Positions 33,146 to 41,237 are shown, counted from the stretch's first letter. The stretch is 64,000 nucleotides of DNA from Moorella sp. Hama-1 (GCF_023734095.1 NZ_AP024620.1:2228501-2292500), one strand, 5' to 3'. Numbers and translations: made by a program. Notes: a model not told the origin generated them from the sequence alone.

Positions 33146-33415
33146 TTGCGTAAGAACCATATCAGAGTTGATAGGGCTATCCTTTTTGGTTCCTATGCTT
33201 CAGGAAAGGCCCGGGAGGATAGCGATATCGATGTGGCCATTATCAGCCCCGATCTGGGACGGGACAGGATAGAAGAAATGGTGGTTCTGAAGAAACTAGC
33301 CGAACAGGTGGATTATGATTTATCACCCCGTCCCTATTCCCTTGACCAATATTGTAACGCCAAACGGGGCGATTTTCTACATGACGAGATTATAAGGAAA
33401 GGCAAGGCCATCTAG
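33146..33415 (+). CDS. MNT-type nucleotidyltransferase domain protein, N-terminus possibly lost
   Basis: 89 residues from TTG 33146. Pol-beta nucleotidyltransferase motif ILFGSYASGKAREDSDIDVA with the paired Asp residues, followed by MVVLKKLAEQVDYDLSPRPY. This is the MntA/HepT-antitoxin type, which AMPylates its toxin partner. The usual first 10-15 residues run into sequence of another origin with an in-frame stop, and no HepT gene follows, so it is an orphan, probably truncated. Confidence 0.65.
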   Translation: MRKNHIRVDRAILFGSYASGKAREDSDIDVAIISPDLGRDRIEEMVVLKKLAEQVDYDLSPRPYSLDQYCNAKRGDFLHDEIIRKGKAI

Positions 33416-33469
33416 CAAACAAAAACTGAGCAGGCATTTCTAATTTGGTGCAACGATTGCACTAAACCG

Positions 33470-33640
33470 GCTGTGTGTTATGGATATTGTTGCCCAGGGG
33501 CTTGCCGTAGCGGCCTTCTGCCTGAAGTATGGTATTGACCGCCACCTTGTTGATGGCTTTCACCACCTGCGCCCGCTGGGAGTGGTCCGGTCCTGCCAGT
33601 AGGCCGCGTAAGTTGCTTGATTCCCGTAGCCCAATTGTGT
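33470..33640 (-). pseudogene. Fragment of a RelE/ParE-type toxin gene
   Basis: SQRAQVVKAINKVAV and AEGRYGKPLGNN match the central part of the intact toxin at 38056-38373 (SQRVQVVKAINKVAV, AEGGYCKPLGNK). Both ends are replaced by unrelated sequence. Confidence 0.7.
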
Positions 33641-33676
33641 ACAATTAATGTATCATAAATTTCGGGGTGGTTAAAG

Positions 33677-33862
33677 GTGCGGTTTGTGACCTTAAGGGAA
33701 TTAAGGCTGAAATCAGGTGAAATATGGCGCCAGCTGCAAAAGGAAGGGGAAATGGTAATTACCTCCAATGGTAAGCCGGTGGCTGTATTATCTAAATTGT
33801 ACTGCGTTATAACTATAATTTCCTGCCGTATTAACCGCTTCTGCGCTATCGGTACAAACTGA
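33677..33862 (+). pseudogene. Truncated Phd/YefM-type antitoxin
   Basis: GTG start; residues 1-38 (TLRELRLKSGEIWRQLQKEG, MVITSNGKPVAVLS) are a good Phd/YefM N-terminal DNA-binding fold. The frame then runs into unrelated codons (KLYCVITIISC) and stops at 61 residues, so the toxin-binding tail is lost. Confidence 0.6.
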
Positions 33863-33926
33863 CTTCCGAATGAGTTTTCCAATTTCATTTCATATATTTT
33901 ATGCCTTTTCTACATCAGCAGGTTGT

Positions 33927-34949
33927 CTATATAAAATACTCAACTTTTGCCCTTGGTAAATAGGTAGCGATCATTTCTTTAAAAAAATTCTCTATCGCCT
34001 TTCTTACCTCAACTGGGTAAACATACTTACCATAACCGAACTGGCCATACTTGAAAGTCCTTTCTCCTTCATCCAAAGGTAATTTTGTATTAGGAAATAA
34101 TGTTTCAATCGACGTTTTGGCTCGTTTGGTAAAACGATGGGTTATTAGCTCCAATGTCAAGTCGTTCGATTCGGTAAGCAACGGTTGCCGGGCAACTACT
34201 TGAAAAAGATGGCGATATTGCTCCTGCCACCCATCCACATAAAATATTGGGGCAATAAGAAAACCTGTCCGGTAACCCGCCCCGGCCATCTTCACCGCCG
34301 CCGCCAACCGCTGCGCCAGGGGTGGGGTACCATGCTCAAAGCGCTTAATTATATTTTCTGCATTGATACTAAAACGAAAGCGGGTATGACCACCGTGATC
34401 CAGGTTTAAAAGCCCGTCTACATCAGTAAATTTTGTGACAACCCGTAAACGCCCCAGGGGTTGGCTGGCCATAAATTCAATAGCAGCGGCAAGGCTACCG
34501 GTATATTTTTCTACCGGTAACGGATCTGATGTAGCTGCAGCTTCAAATATCGTTACCTCGGGGTGACGCCGGTTAATATAACTCCGGGCCAGATCAAGAA
34601 TTTCAGCGACATTGACATAAATCCTTTGATAGGGCTTACGCCCAAAATGAGTAAACAGGTAACAGTATTCACACATGGCCGGGCAACTCGTAACTAGAGG
34701 TAGCTGGTAATGGGCCGAAGGCTTGCAGGTTTGAAAATCCCTGCTCCTTCTTACCCCTACTACCAGGGTATGTTTAGCTTCTAGAAAACTCTCACGGGCT
34801 GTTTTGCCCGGGATGCAAGTAACCCGGTTATGAGATGGGGTCATCAATACTTCGACCCTTTCTTCATGGAAGCGTTCATATAATTTTCGCCCCAGGGGGT
34901 AGTTCAAAGCTTGCGGTTCGAAGATAACCCGTTTTAATCCCAAAGTCAT
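33927..34949 (-). CDS. splB: Spore photoproduct lyase-like radical SAM protein
   Basis: 340 residues from ATG 34949 (AGGGTGA 8 bp upstream; GTG 34961 possible). Radical SAM repair enzyme that reverses spore photoproduct in germinating spores. Cluster cysteines 89, 93 and 96 in TSCPAMCEYCYLFTHFG; then LRVVTKFTDVDGLLNLDHGG, RFRFSINAENIIKRFEHGTP and LTLELITHRFTKRAK as in SplB. The position equal to B. subtilis Cys141, the hydrogen donor, reads Ala139 (FEAAATSDPLP). Activity may therefore be altered. No splA is visible. Confidence 0.9.
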   Translation of the reverse strand: MTLGLKRVIFEPQALNYPLGRKLYERFHEERVEVLMTPSHNRVTCIPGKTARESFLEAKHTLVVGVRRSRDFQTCKPSAHYQLPLVTSCPAMCEYCYLFTHFGRKPYQRIYVNVAEILDLARSYINRRHPEVTIFEAAATSDPLPVEKYTGSLAAAIEFMASQPLGRLRVVTKFTDVDGLLNLDHGGHTRFRFSINAENIIKRFEHGTPPLAQRLAAAVKMAGAGYRTGFLIAPIFYVDGWQEQYRHLFQVVARQPLLTESNDLTLELITHRFTKRAKTSIETLFPNTKLPLDEGERTFKYGQFGYGKYVYPVEVRKAIENFFKEMIATYLPRAKVEYFI

Positions 34950-34961
34950 TGTTACATTCAC

Positions 34962-35224
34962 CCTGGCCTATTTTATCCGTTTTACTACAATTCATTACGG
35001 TCTTTTTACTTCAGAAATGTGGCAGGTAAACCAGAACTCTCCTTCCTTTTCCTGGTCGTGGGGGCCTAGCCTTGCTAATCCCACCTCCAGATGAGGGGCG
35101 AAATTCTGTTATCACTCCTGTTTAGTACTTTCCTTTAGAATTGGCGCATTGGTTTTTGCATAAAATAATATTTTTTGGTCATGATAACGCATAGATACTG
35201 CTTAAGGAAAGGGGTGAATCAGTA
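34962..35224. other. Intergenic region between splB and the DUF3243 gene
   Basis: 260 bp with no gene seen. AT-rich stretches at 34965-34990 and 35140-35180 could hold forespore promoters for the two divergent genes, but no consensus was convincing. Confidence 0.3.
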
Positions 35225-35479
35225 ATGGAAATCACTAATTTTGACCAATGGCTCGACACACTAGAGGCCGCACTCGATAAAGCAAAATCCATGGGGATGC
35301 CGCAAAAGATTCTAGAAAAGTCGGCGGCAAATCTAGGAAATTTCCTGGCAGAAAATATAAACCCTGATATTCCTGAAAACCGGTTCCTGCGGGATCTATG
35401 GCAAGTTGCGGATAAAGACGAAAAAGAGGCTATTGCTGGTGCCATGATAAAGATGGTGGAAAAAAGGAGAGTTCATTAA
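35225..35479 (+). CDS. DUF3243 protein (YmfJ-like)
   Basis: 84 residues, ATG after AAAGGGGTGAATCAGTA. The whole length matches the DUF3243 family of spore-formers: FDQWLDTLEAALDKAKSMGM, ANLGNFLAENINPDIPENRF, LRDLWQVADKDEKEAIAGAM. Function unknown. Followed by its own terminator. Like splB, an ordinary spore-former gene lying inside the island. Confidence 0.88.
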   Translation: MEITNFDQWLDTLEAALDKAKSMGMPQKILEKSAANLGNFLAENINPDIPENRFLRDLWQVADKDEKEAIAGAMIKMVEKRRVH

Positions 35480-35501
35480 CGTAACATTTGAATCCTTTAC
35501 T

Positions 35502-35540
35502 AACAGAACCCTGAAAGTTCGCGGGTTCTGTTAATTTTTA
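35502..35540 (+). terminator. Terminator of the DUF3243 gene
   Basis: Stem AACAGAACCC (35502-35511) with GGGTTCTGTT (35523-35532), followed by AATTTTTA. Confidence 0.85.
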
Positions 35541-35711
35541 TGCGCGCCTCGCCAAGATAACATTATCCCGGGGGCTTTACCCCGGGGGACACGCCCGGCA
35601 TCCTCAAGAACATAGAAGGCTGGACGCGAAGGATGTATCACCAGCAGGCGCTCGGGTTGCCCCCTGCATTGCCCTATCCTCGTAACATCTAAGCTTTTTG
35701 GATATTTTCAG
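35541..35711. other. Gap with a possible coding remnant
   Basis: On the plus strand 35600-35694 is open (NIEGWTRRMYHQQALGLPPA then LPYPRNI and TAA) and could be the end of a lost transposase, but it has no start and no recognised family. A CCCGGGGG-CTTTA-CCCCGGGGG hairpin lies at 35567-35589. Confidence 0.25.
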
Positions 35712-36236
35712 CTAAGATTGAGGTAGGGTTTTTAAAAGCATATTAAATTTAGTTGTATTTACTTCTCCTTTGTTGCTAATAGTTTCTTCACCTATTTGAA
35801 TAATTTGGGCCATTAACTTTTTCATACTCTCAAATTCATCCCTACGTTGTTCCTCCGTTTTAAATCTTTTAATATCCTTGGCTAATAATAAATGCCCACT
35901 CCACCAAATATGATCTATATTAACAATGATGGGGTTTAGATCAATACCTAAAATATCAAAAGTATTTTTTTGAACTGCTTTTAAAGAAGCAGAGGCTTCT
36001 TTGATCGGAGTTAATATATTGATAAAATCCATATTAAGATCTGCTATACTATCCGGATCAGGAGGTATTGTTAATGGTTGGAGATTTAAATAAGCAACGT
36101 TCATTAAGTGGATTGCGTTAGTGTAGGTGGTTGTAAAAGATTCTTTGATATGCTTTAATTGCTGGTAGTAATTGTATCCCAAAAAAATATTTAATAATAG
36201 TAATATGAAGAGTAACAGATAGCTAATCCGCTTCAC
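35712..36236 (-). CDS. Membrane-anchored protein of unknown function
   Basis: 174 residues from GTG 36236, with GAGAGGGTCC in front. One N-terminal helix (ISYLLLFILLLLNIFLG), then an outside domain with coiled helices (FTTTYTNAIHLMNVAYLNL, LTPIKEASASLKAVQKNTF) and a charged C-terminus. No family recognised. It begins directly after a terminator of the truncated secreted-protein gene, so its own promoter is unclear. Low-GC codon use as in the other cassette genes. Confidence 0.6.
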   Translation of the reverse strand: MKRISYLLLFILLLLNIFLGYNYYQQLKHIKESFTTTYTNAIHLMNVAYLNLQPLTIPPDPDSIADLNMDFINILTPIKEASASLKAVQKNTFDILGIDLNPIIVNIDHIWWSGHLLLAKDIKRFKTEEQRRDEFESMKKLMAQIIQIGEETISNKGEVNTTKFNMLLKTLPQS

Positions 36237-36251
36237 AAGGACCCTCTCTCT

Positions 36252-36282
36252 AAAAGGGGCTGGCTTAATGCCAGCCCCTTTT
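36252..36282 (-). terminator. Terminator of the truncated secreted-protein gene
   Basis: Stem AAAAGGGGCTGGC (36252-36264 region) with GCCAGCCCCTTTT, loop TTAAT. The stop codon of the upstream minus-strand frame lies in the loop. Confidence 0.7.
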
Positions 36283-36549
36283 AATTTTAATTGTTCTATC
36301 GAAGCCATAATCTCTACGAAAACTTACCGTTCTATCATGATTTCCATCATTACTTTCTGAATAAACATATGTCCCATCGACTAAAACATTATTTGCGGCT
36401 GCGCCAATGATAGTCCCAGGATAACCTAAATAATCAAGGATATCCCATACTATTTTAGGAACAGTCCAATTAGATATGTTTTGTATTGGATCTGTTTGGT
36501 TTATCCATAAATCCGTTCTCGTTTCATTATATCCTTTTACAAAGCGCAA
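36265..36549 (-). pseudogene. 3' part of a secreted-protein gene fused to a regulatory array
   Basis: The frame encodes about 94 residues (ETRTDLWINQTDPIQN, LDYLGYPGTIIGAAANN, TYVYSESNDGNHDRT) with no signal peptide or ribosome site. At about 36550 it joins abruptly to the remains of the repeat array of agrD copy 2, so promoter, start and N-terminus were removed by one deletion. Composition resembles the other secreted proteins of the island. Confidence 0.65.
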
Positions 36550-36560
36550 ATCAAAACGGA

Positions 36561-36593
36561 AACGAAATCCGGCAATGTAGGGATATGTAGATC
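36561..36593 (-). promoter_or_regulatory. Truncated repeat array downstream of agrD copy 2
   Basis: Only two units remain: AACGAAATCCGG (36561) and GATATGTAGATC (36582), still 21 bp apart. The two units nearest the promoter, and the promoter itself, are deleted. Confidence 0.6.
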
Positions 36594-36650
36594 ATGCCTT
36601 TTTATATGCTTGAAGGGGTAAGGCTACCCCTACCCCCCCTTAGAAACTGC

Positions 36651-36773
36651 CTATTTCAGTAACTCCGGCGGCGTTTCCGGCTGGTACCAGGCTAGCCAAC
36701 TGGTTGGCCGGACACCTAAAAGAGCAGCAAAGACGGCCAGGTTGGCAACCAAGGCAAAGAACAGGCGCTTCAT
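36651..36773 (-). CDS. agrD: AgrD-type autoinducing peptide precursor, copy 2
   Basis: 40 residues (MKRLFFALVANLAVFAALLG, core VRPTSWLAW, tail YQPETPPELLK). Ribosome site AGGGAGGT is intact. Mature region identical to copies 1, 3 and 4. Follows a frameshifted agrB, so processing again depends on the AgrB at 28305-28937. Confidence 0.88.
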   Translation of the reverse strand: MKRLFFALVANLAVFAALLGVRPTSWLAWYQPETPPELLK

Positions 36774-37413
36774 CTTGTTTTGACCTCCCTTCGCGGGTAA
36801 TATAATGAAGAAAGTTTGATCAATATGCAATCTAAACTGTGCATCGCTTTATGTCCCTGGGGTAGCAATGTAAGCAACTGGAGGGATAATCCCAATGATG
36901 CGGCCAAAATGATATCCTGGCCTAATGGTAACACTGCTACAGCTATTACATATCCACCAAGGAATCTAAAGCCCACTTTTTCATCTTTATCCTTTCTTCT
37001 TTTTTCGGGACCGGCCTGGCTAGATTATCCACCGGGACCAGATAAATGGTTGCCACAACGGCCAGACTTACGATGATATAAAACACCGGCATTGTCCACA
37101 GGCCCAATCCCCCGGTTAGTTTGGCCAGGAGCCCGATTGTTGTAAAGGCTAACAGACTCCCTATCAAGCAGCGCCCGAAGGAGGTGCAATGGGCGCCGCC
37201 GGCAGGCAGACGGAATAAGGCTGAAGCAGACAGGGCTGCCAGGGTCTGGGGTAAAACGCCCAGGAGGAAAGGAACAATCAGGAAAAAGAGTAGTTTGATA
37301 AATGCTCCCAGGATTAGTTCCAGGCCATAGGCGATTACCGGGACCCGGCTGGCATCCATGCCACCGTTAAAAGCGAAAAATTTTGCCAGGCGCAGGGAGA
37401 GGTTATGGATCAC
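36770..37413 (-). pseudogene. agrB copy 2, inactivated by a one-base deletion
   Basis: Residues 1-148 follow the intact AgrB closely, including the catalytic AGGAHCTSFGRC, up to KMKKWAL. There, near 36957, one base is missing relative to 28305-28937, and the frame ends after DSLVDM. The remaining C-terminus (VLPLGQDIILAASLGLSL) continues in the next frame to 36770. Four to five of six helices remain in the truncated product, so residual activity is conceivable but unlikely. Confidence 0.88.
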
Positions 37414-37458
37414 TCTTTGTCCAGATCCTTTGCTATAACATAGTAAATACCCAACCTA

Positions 37459-37683
37459 TTAGCTTATATTTAGATGCTTTTTGACTAAATCTATATTGCC
37501 CCTGCTAATGATAGCATCTTTTTTACAACCGCTAAACTTAACGATAAAGTAGTTACCGCCAAAAGGGCTAATACTTTCAACCATGTTTAAATTGATTAAA
37601 TATGATTTATGAACTCTTTGGAAAAAACTATGCCTCACCAGTTGCTGTTCCAGTTCGGCGATGGTTTGAGGCGTATGGAAGTC
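37459..37683 (-). pseudogene. C-terminal (LytTR) fragment of a second response regulator
   Basis: About 75 codons matching the last third of the LytTR domain (TPQTIAELEQQLVRHSFFQR, VHKSYLINLNMVESIS). It joins directly to the tail of the membrane-protein gene, so the kinase gene and the receiver domain were deleted. A free LytTR half could still bind DNA, but there is no start signal. Confidence 0.8.
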
Positions 37684-37860
37684 CACGATGCTCTTAGATG
37701 TTGGTTCTGTAAAGCTTATAGGTAATCAGGGCCATGATTGCCAGCTCCGGCACGGCCATAAGAATGCGGAGCGAGGGCCGGGGCCAGGCATCGCTAAAAC
37801 GGCTTAACCCCAGGTTGGAGGTTAATAAAGGGCATTTTATCCATCTGCTCCAGTGCTCCT
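37684..37860 (-). pseudogene. Internally deleted copy of the agr-locus membrane-protein gene
   Basis: 37684-37815 matches the 3' end of the gene at 30603-31049 and 37820-37860 its start (MDKMPFINL with AAAGGAG), with the middle missing. Together with the repeats at 37902-37955 it outlines the head of a second agr operon. Confidence 0.8.
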
Positions 37861-37901
37861 TTTAGTATTCTTGAGCCAGGGGGTATTTCCTGCCTTATCA
37901 A

Positions 37902-37955
37902 GACGAAATGCGGTTTTCGGCGGGCATAATGCGGCTTGGGGCGGATAAAATGCTT
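37902..37955 (-). promoter_or_regulatory. Three 21-bp-phased direct repeats in front of the second agr locus
   Basis: Units GACGAAATGCGG (37902), GGCATAATGCGG (37923) and GATAAAATGCTT (37944). Nearly identical to 31107-31160. Confidence 0.7.
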
Positions 37956-38055
37956 TGCGTCCCGGCCTTTCGGCCGGTTTGTCCGAGGGCTCAACTTCAT
38001 AAAAATAAAAACGCCCGGGATACCGGACATTTCCCTACCACGATGCGAATGTGTT

Positions 38056-38373
38056 TTATTTTTCTATACGTTTTTGTGCCAGGATATATACCTCATCATC
38101 AGCTCTTACGGAAACCACAATAACCTTCAGGAGGACGTTTTCCCGCACTACCTTGTACACTACCCGTAATCCCAGCTTCACCAGCTTGATTTTACAGTAG
38201 CCAGCCAGGTTCGTGCCGCCTTTGTTGCCCAGGGGCTTGCAGTAGCCGCCTTCTGCCTTGGGTAGTGGATTGACCGCCACCTTGTTGATGGCTTTCACCA
38301 CCTGCACCCGCTGTGACTGATCAAGCTTCTTTATATCCTCCAGTGCTTCCCTTAAATATTCCACCCTCCACAT
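38056..38373 (-). CDS. RelE/ParE-family toxin
   Basis: 105 residues. MWRVEYLREALEDIKKLD, QRVQVVKAINKVAVNPLPKA, GYCKIKLVKLGLRVVYKVVR and VVSVRADDEVY follow the RelE/ParE fold; the Arg/Tyr residues toward the C-terminus are those expected for an mRNA interferase, though gyrase poisoning (ParE) cannot be excluded. ATG overlaps the end of the antitoxin gene by one-base spacing, so the two are co-translated. Confidence 0.85.
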   Translation of the reverse strand: MWRVEYLREALEDIKKLDQSQRVQVVKAINKVAVNPLPKAEGGYCKPLGNKGGTNLAGYCKIKLVKLGLRVVYKVVRENVLLKVIVVSVRADDEVYILAQKRIEK

Positions 38374-38374
38374 G

Positions 38375-38704
38375 CTATTTTAGCTCCACGTCTGTAGCGT
38401 TTAAATCAGCCTCACTAATGCCCAGCTCCTGCATGGCTTTTGCCGCCGGAATAAAATCCTCTACTTTGGCGTTTTCCATGCGTTTTTCAGCCTCTAAAAG
38501 CAAGCGGTAGTTTTCAATAGTTTCAAGCATTCGCTCATAGGTTTCTGGTGTGAGCAGCACACAGGCTGGGGAGTTGTTTTTAAGCACAATTTTGAAGCCG
38601 GTTTCACGGACTTCTTCAAAAATCTTATTGGCTTCGCCCCTGTTGAAACGGGAAATCGGCACAAGAGAATTCACCACACCGCTGATGGAGATAGGATTCA
38701 GCAT
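38375..38704 (-). CDS. Phd/YefM/RelB-type antitoxin
   Basis: 109 residues. N-terminal fold SGVVNSLVPISRFNRGEANK then FKIVLKNNSPACVLLTPETY, the Phd/YefM DNA-binding module; an acidic C-terminal helix (LLLEAEKRMENAKVEDFIPA) neutralises the toxin. Usually autoregulates the pair. A decayed copy of its 3' half lies at 16666-16775. Confidence 0.85.
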   Translation of the reverse strand: MLNPISISGVVNSLVPISRFNRGEANKIFEEVRETGFKIVLKNNSPACVLLTPETYERMLETIENYRLLLEAEKRMENAKVEDFIPAAKAMQELGISEADLNATDVELK

Positions 38705-38837
38705 AAAATCAACCCTTTTCCCAGTATTCAGGATTAGTATATGTCCTATCCTTTACTATTATTCTATGCACCATCTATAAGTTTGTCAATATATTTGTTG
38801 ATGTCTTAGGCTTTCTCCCTGATTGACAAAAGCCCTT

Positions 38838-38975
38838 CGTGGTTGTGGAGATGCTGGTCAAACTGAACAAGGCCGGGAAGACCATCATCACGGCCACCCA
38901 CGACCCTGCCATCGTCCCGATGATTACGGACCGGGTATGCGTCCTGGGGGAAGACCACCGCCTGGCCGGGGGGCT
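38838..38975 (+). pseudogene. Diverged fragment of cbiO
   Basis: VVEMLVKLNKAGKTIITATH and PMITDRVCVLGEDHRLAG match the segment just after Walker B in CbiO (16387-16510), roughly 88 percent identical at DNA level by eye, same strand. No start and no Walker motifs. It marks the right edge of the accessory island, which starts right after the intact cbiO. Confidence 0.85.
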
Positions 38976-38985
38976 CATGGTGCCT

Positions 38986-40809
38986 TTAATTCAGCTCCCG
39001 GACATAAATCTGGTTTGCAGCCGCATTGGCTGTAGTTGTAATGTACAACCACTCACCTTCCTGGCGCCAGGAGAGGTGGCGGCCGAGGACCCGGTAGCGC
39101 CTGGCGCCGACATAAAGGGCTACGGTCATATCCTCTAGGCCGGCTTTATTAGCCAGCTTGACCTGCCACCCGGCCGGGTCGCGGCTGAAGGTGGCTTCGG
39201 TCTGCTCATAGCGATTTAAAAAGGTCGCGAAGCGGCTCATGGGCCAGACCAGCAGGCGGCCTTCATCCTGATCCCGGGCAGCCCGTTCCGCCAGGTGGGC
39301 CAGGGCCTCCAGGGCATACTCCTTCCTGTTGGCATGGGTATAAATTAGGCGAATAACGTGCTCCTCTTCAACAAAGTTCAGCAGGTTATCCAGCCAGCCC
39401 TCAACCTCCGCCAGGGGCACCCCGGCGGCCATGAGTTCTTCCAGGGCGGCATATTGCTGGTAGGGCGTAATGGGAAAGGACCACAGGCTGCCGCTGACCT
39501 GGCGACCGTGGAAAATGCTGCGGGTAGGCGCCGAACCGGTATCCCCGGGGCTGTAGTAGGCCAGGACGCCGTGCTGCTGCAGCCATTCGTTGACAAAGGG
39601 GGGATGGTGGCCCACTGGGGCGCTGTACTCCAACACCGGTTTCCCGGTTATAGCCGCCAGGGTATCGCAATTTAAGGCCAGGTAACGCCAGGCCTCCTGG
39701 CGCGGGAATTTTTCCAGATTGGCGGCAAAGTAATTATGAATCCAGCCACCGTGGGAGCCGATGGCCCCGTATTTCTGCATTTCCTCGACCCAGGGCCTGC
39801 CTTTGACCGGGGAGGCGGCGTCAAAGCCCTGGCCGTCTCCCGGGTGATAGGTGTCCGGACCGGCGGTGATATGGATGGAGTATTGCAGGTCCGGACGGAA
39901 GATGCCCCGCTGGATCATGGCCCGCAGGGGCAGGATGTGGGCGTTGCTATCCAGGTGGAAATTAAGCACCAGGCCGCCCCTGCCCCCGGGCGTGTTGACC
40001 AGGCGGGGCACATGGGCATATTTGATGAGAAAGGTGCGCAGGACGGAACGCATGGCCAGGTCGTCGGACATTTGCTTGTAAAAGGCCAGGGGCAGGTTGG
40101 CATAAACCACAGCCCCCCCGGAGGGGTAGAGTTTGTCGGTGATGACCGGGTTCCAGCCTTGCCGGGTGTCAAAGGCTATCGCCCGGGCGTCCAGGAGTTT
40201 AGCCCGGACGTGCCGGTAGTTCAGCCGGCCGTAGCCGTAGCTGCTGACGGCATTACCGTGGGAGAGCTTGCCCGGGGTGATCCCCCAGCCCGCGGCTTCC
40301 TGGGGAGAGGGGAATTGCCAGTAACCATCATAACTCTCCTTCCCCCCTTGATCCGGCAGGCCATAGTTCACTCCAGCCAGGCTGGCCAGGGAGGGTTCAG
40401 CCATATTGCCGCCATCGGCGCCCCTGGTACCGGGGTCATAAACCAATAAAACCTTACCGCCGGCCAGGACGTAGTCATTTAACCGCCCGGCAACCTCGGG
40501 GGACAGGCTCTGATTCAGGCCTTCCGGCAGGATCAAGGCCGGGTAACGGGCCACCAGGGCCCGCGGTTGCTGGTTGAGATCCTCTGGCCCAACCCTTACC
40601 GCCGGGAAACCCTCCTCCCGCAAAACCGCCTGGTAGGCCATCAGGGTGTCGGGCGAGCTTTCGCTGCCTGTGACCAGGAGGCCGGCCTGAACTTGCCGGT
40701 AGGTCCTGGCCGATTGCAGCCGGCCCGTACCTATAGCCGCCAGTAAAAAGAGGCAGCCGGTGAAAAAAGCTATTAAGATGCGGGCTTTAAAAACTTTATT
40801 TCTCGTCAT
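38986..40809 (-). CDS. Exported polysaccharide-deacetylase-like protein with N-terminal ThuA-like domain
   Basis: About 607 residues (ATG 40809; GTG 40821 is possible). N-terminal membrane anchor (ILIAFFTGCLFLLAAIGTG). Residues about 45-260 resemble a glutamine-amidotransferase-like fold (VQAGLLVTGSESSPDTLMAY, YVLAGGKVLLVYDPG). Residues about 285-560 look like a divergent NodB/CE4 barrel (LVLNFHLDSNAHILPLRAM, YGAIGSHGGWIHNYFA with possible metal His, YSAPVGHHPPF). Related to DUF2194-type surface proteins; substrate unknown. Convergent with the cbiO fragment, which touches its stop. Confidence 0.65.
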   Translation of the reverse strand: MTRNKVFKARILIAFFTGCLFLLAAIGTGRLQSARTYRQVQAGLLVTGSESSPDTLMAYQAVLREEGFPAVRVGPEDLNQQPRALVARYPALILPEGLNQSLSPEVAGRLNDYVLAGGKVLLVYDPGTRGADGGNMAEPSLASLAGVNYGLPDQGGKESYDGYWQFPSPQEAAGWGITPGKLSHGNAVSSYGYGRLNYRHVRAKLLDARAIAFDTRQGWNPVITDKLYPSGGAVVYANLPLAFYKQMSDDLAMRSVLRTFLIKYAHVPRLVNTPGGRGGLVLNFHLDSNAHILPLRAMIQRGIFRPDLQYSIHITAGPDTYHPGDGQGFDAASPVKGRPWVEEMQKYGAIGSHGGWIHNYFAANLEKFPRQEAWRYLALNCDTLAAITGKPVLEYSAPVGHHPPFVNEWLQQHGVLAYYSPGDTGSAPTRSIFHGRQVSGSLWSFPITPYQQYAALEELMAAGVPLAEVEGWLDNLLNFVEEEHVIRLIYTHANRKEYALEALAHLAERAARDQDEGRLLVWPMSRFATFLNRYEQTEATFSRDPAGWQVKLANKAGLEDMTVALYVGARRYRVLGRHLSWRQEGEWLYITTTANAAANQIYVRELN

Positions 40810-40821
40810 CCCGAATTTCAC

Positions 40822-41237
40822 TCCACACCCTGGGACCTGCGTCCAAGTCCAGCGGTTTCAGGTCCATTTCCTTTATCAACCCTGATAAGGATTCCTGCAG
40901 AAATCAGTTTCTATTAAAAGCCGCCTCGTCGCGGCTTCACGTAAGTACCTAACGACTCGAACTAAGTCGCCCTCCGCCTGTACCTGCCGGCCCCTTGCCT
41001 TAGCCTTCATTTTCCTAGTTCGCTAGCAAGGGCGCCGGCCCCTATGAACGACACCTTGATAAAAATTCTCCCTATACTTCGCAGAATCCTGCCAGGCGAC
41101 ACGATTTGCTGACGGCATTCCAACCACGAACAAACTTCGAAAAGTTTAGCCCCCCGGCAGGAAAAATGACCCTTTAAGGCGAATCCTTCCAGTAAAAGAG
41201 GAAATTATGCCGGAATATCGGGAAGGAGAAGCCATCC
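40822..41237. other. Intergenic region before minC
   Basis: 415 bp between divergent genes. 40918-40995 is a member of the GTACAGGCGG intergenic repeat family; the remainder has no gene. AGGAG before minC is at 41223-41229. Confidence 0.5.
40918..40995 (-). repeat. Intergenic palindromic repeat family, partial copy A
   Basis: Read on the minus strand: GGGGCCGGCAGGTACAGGCGG, then GGCGACTTAGTTCGAGTCG, a tract around TACTTACGTG and GAAGCCGCGACGAGGCGGC. Shares the end and the GGCGACYTRGTTCGAG block with copies B, C and D but lacks the second half. Confidence 0.75.
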
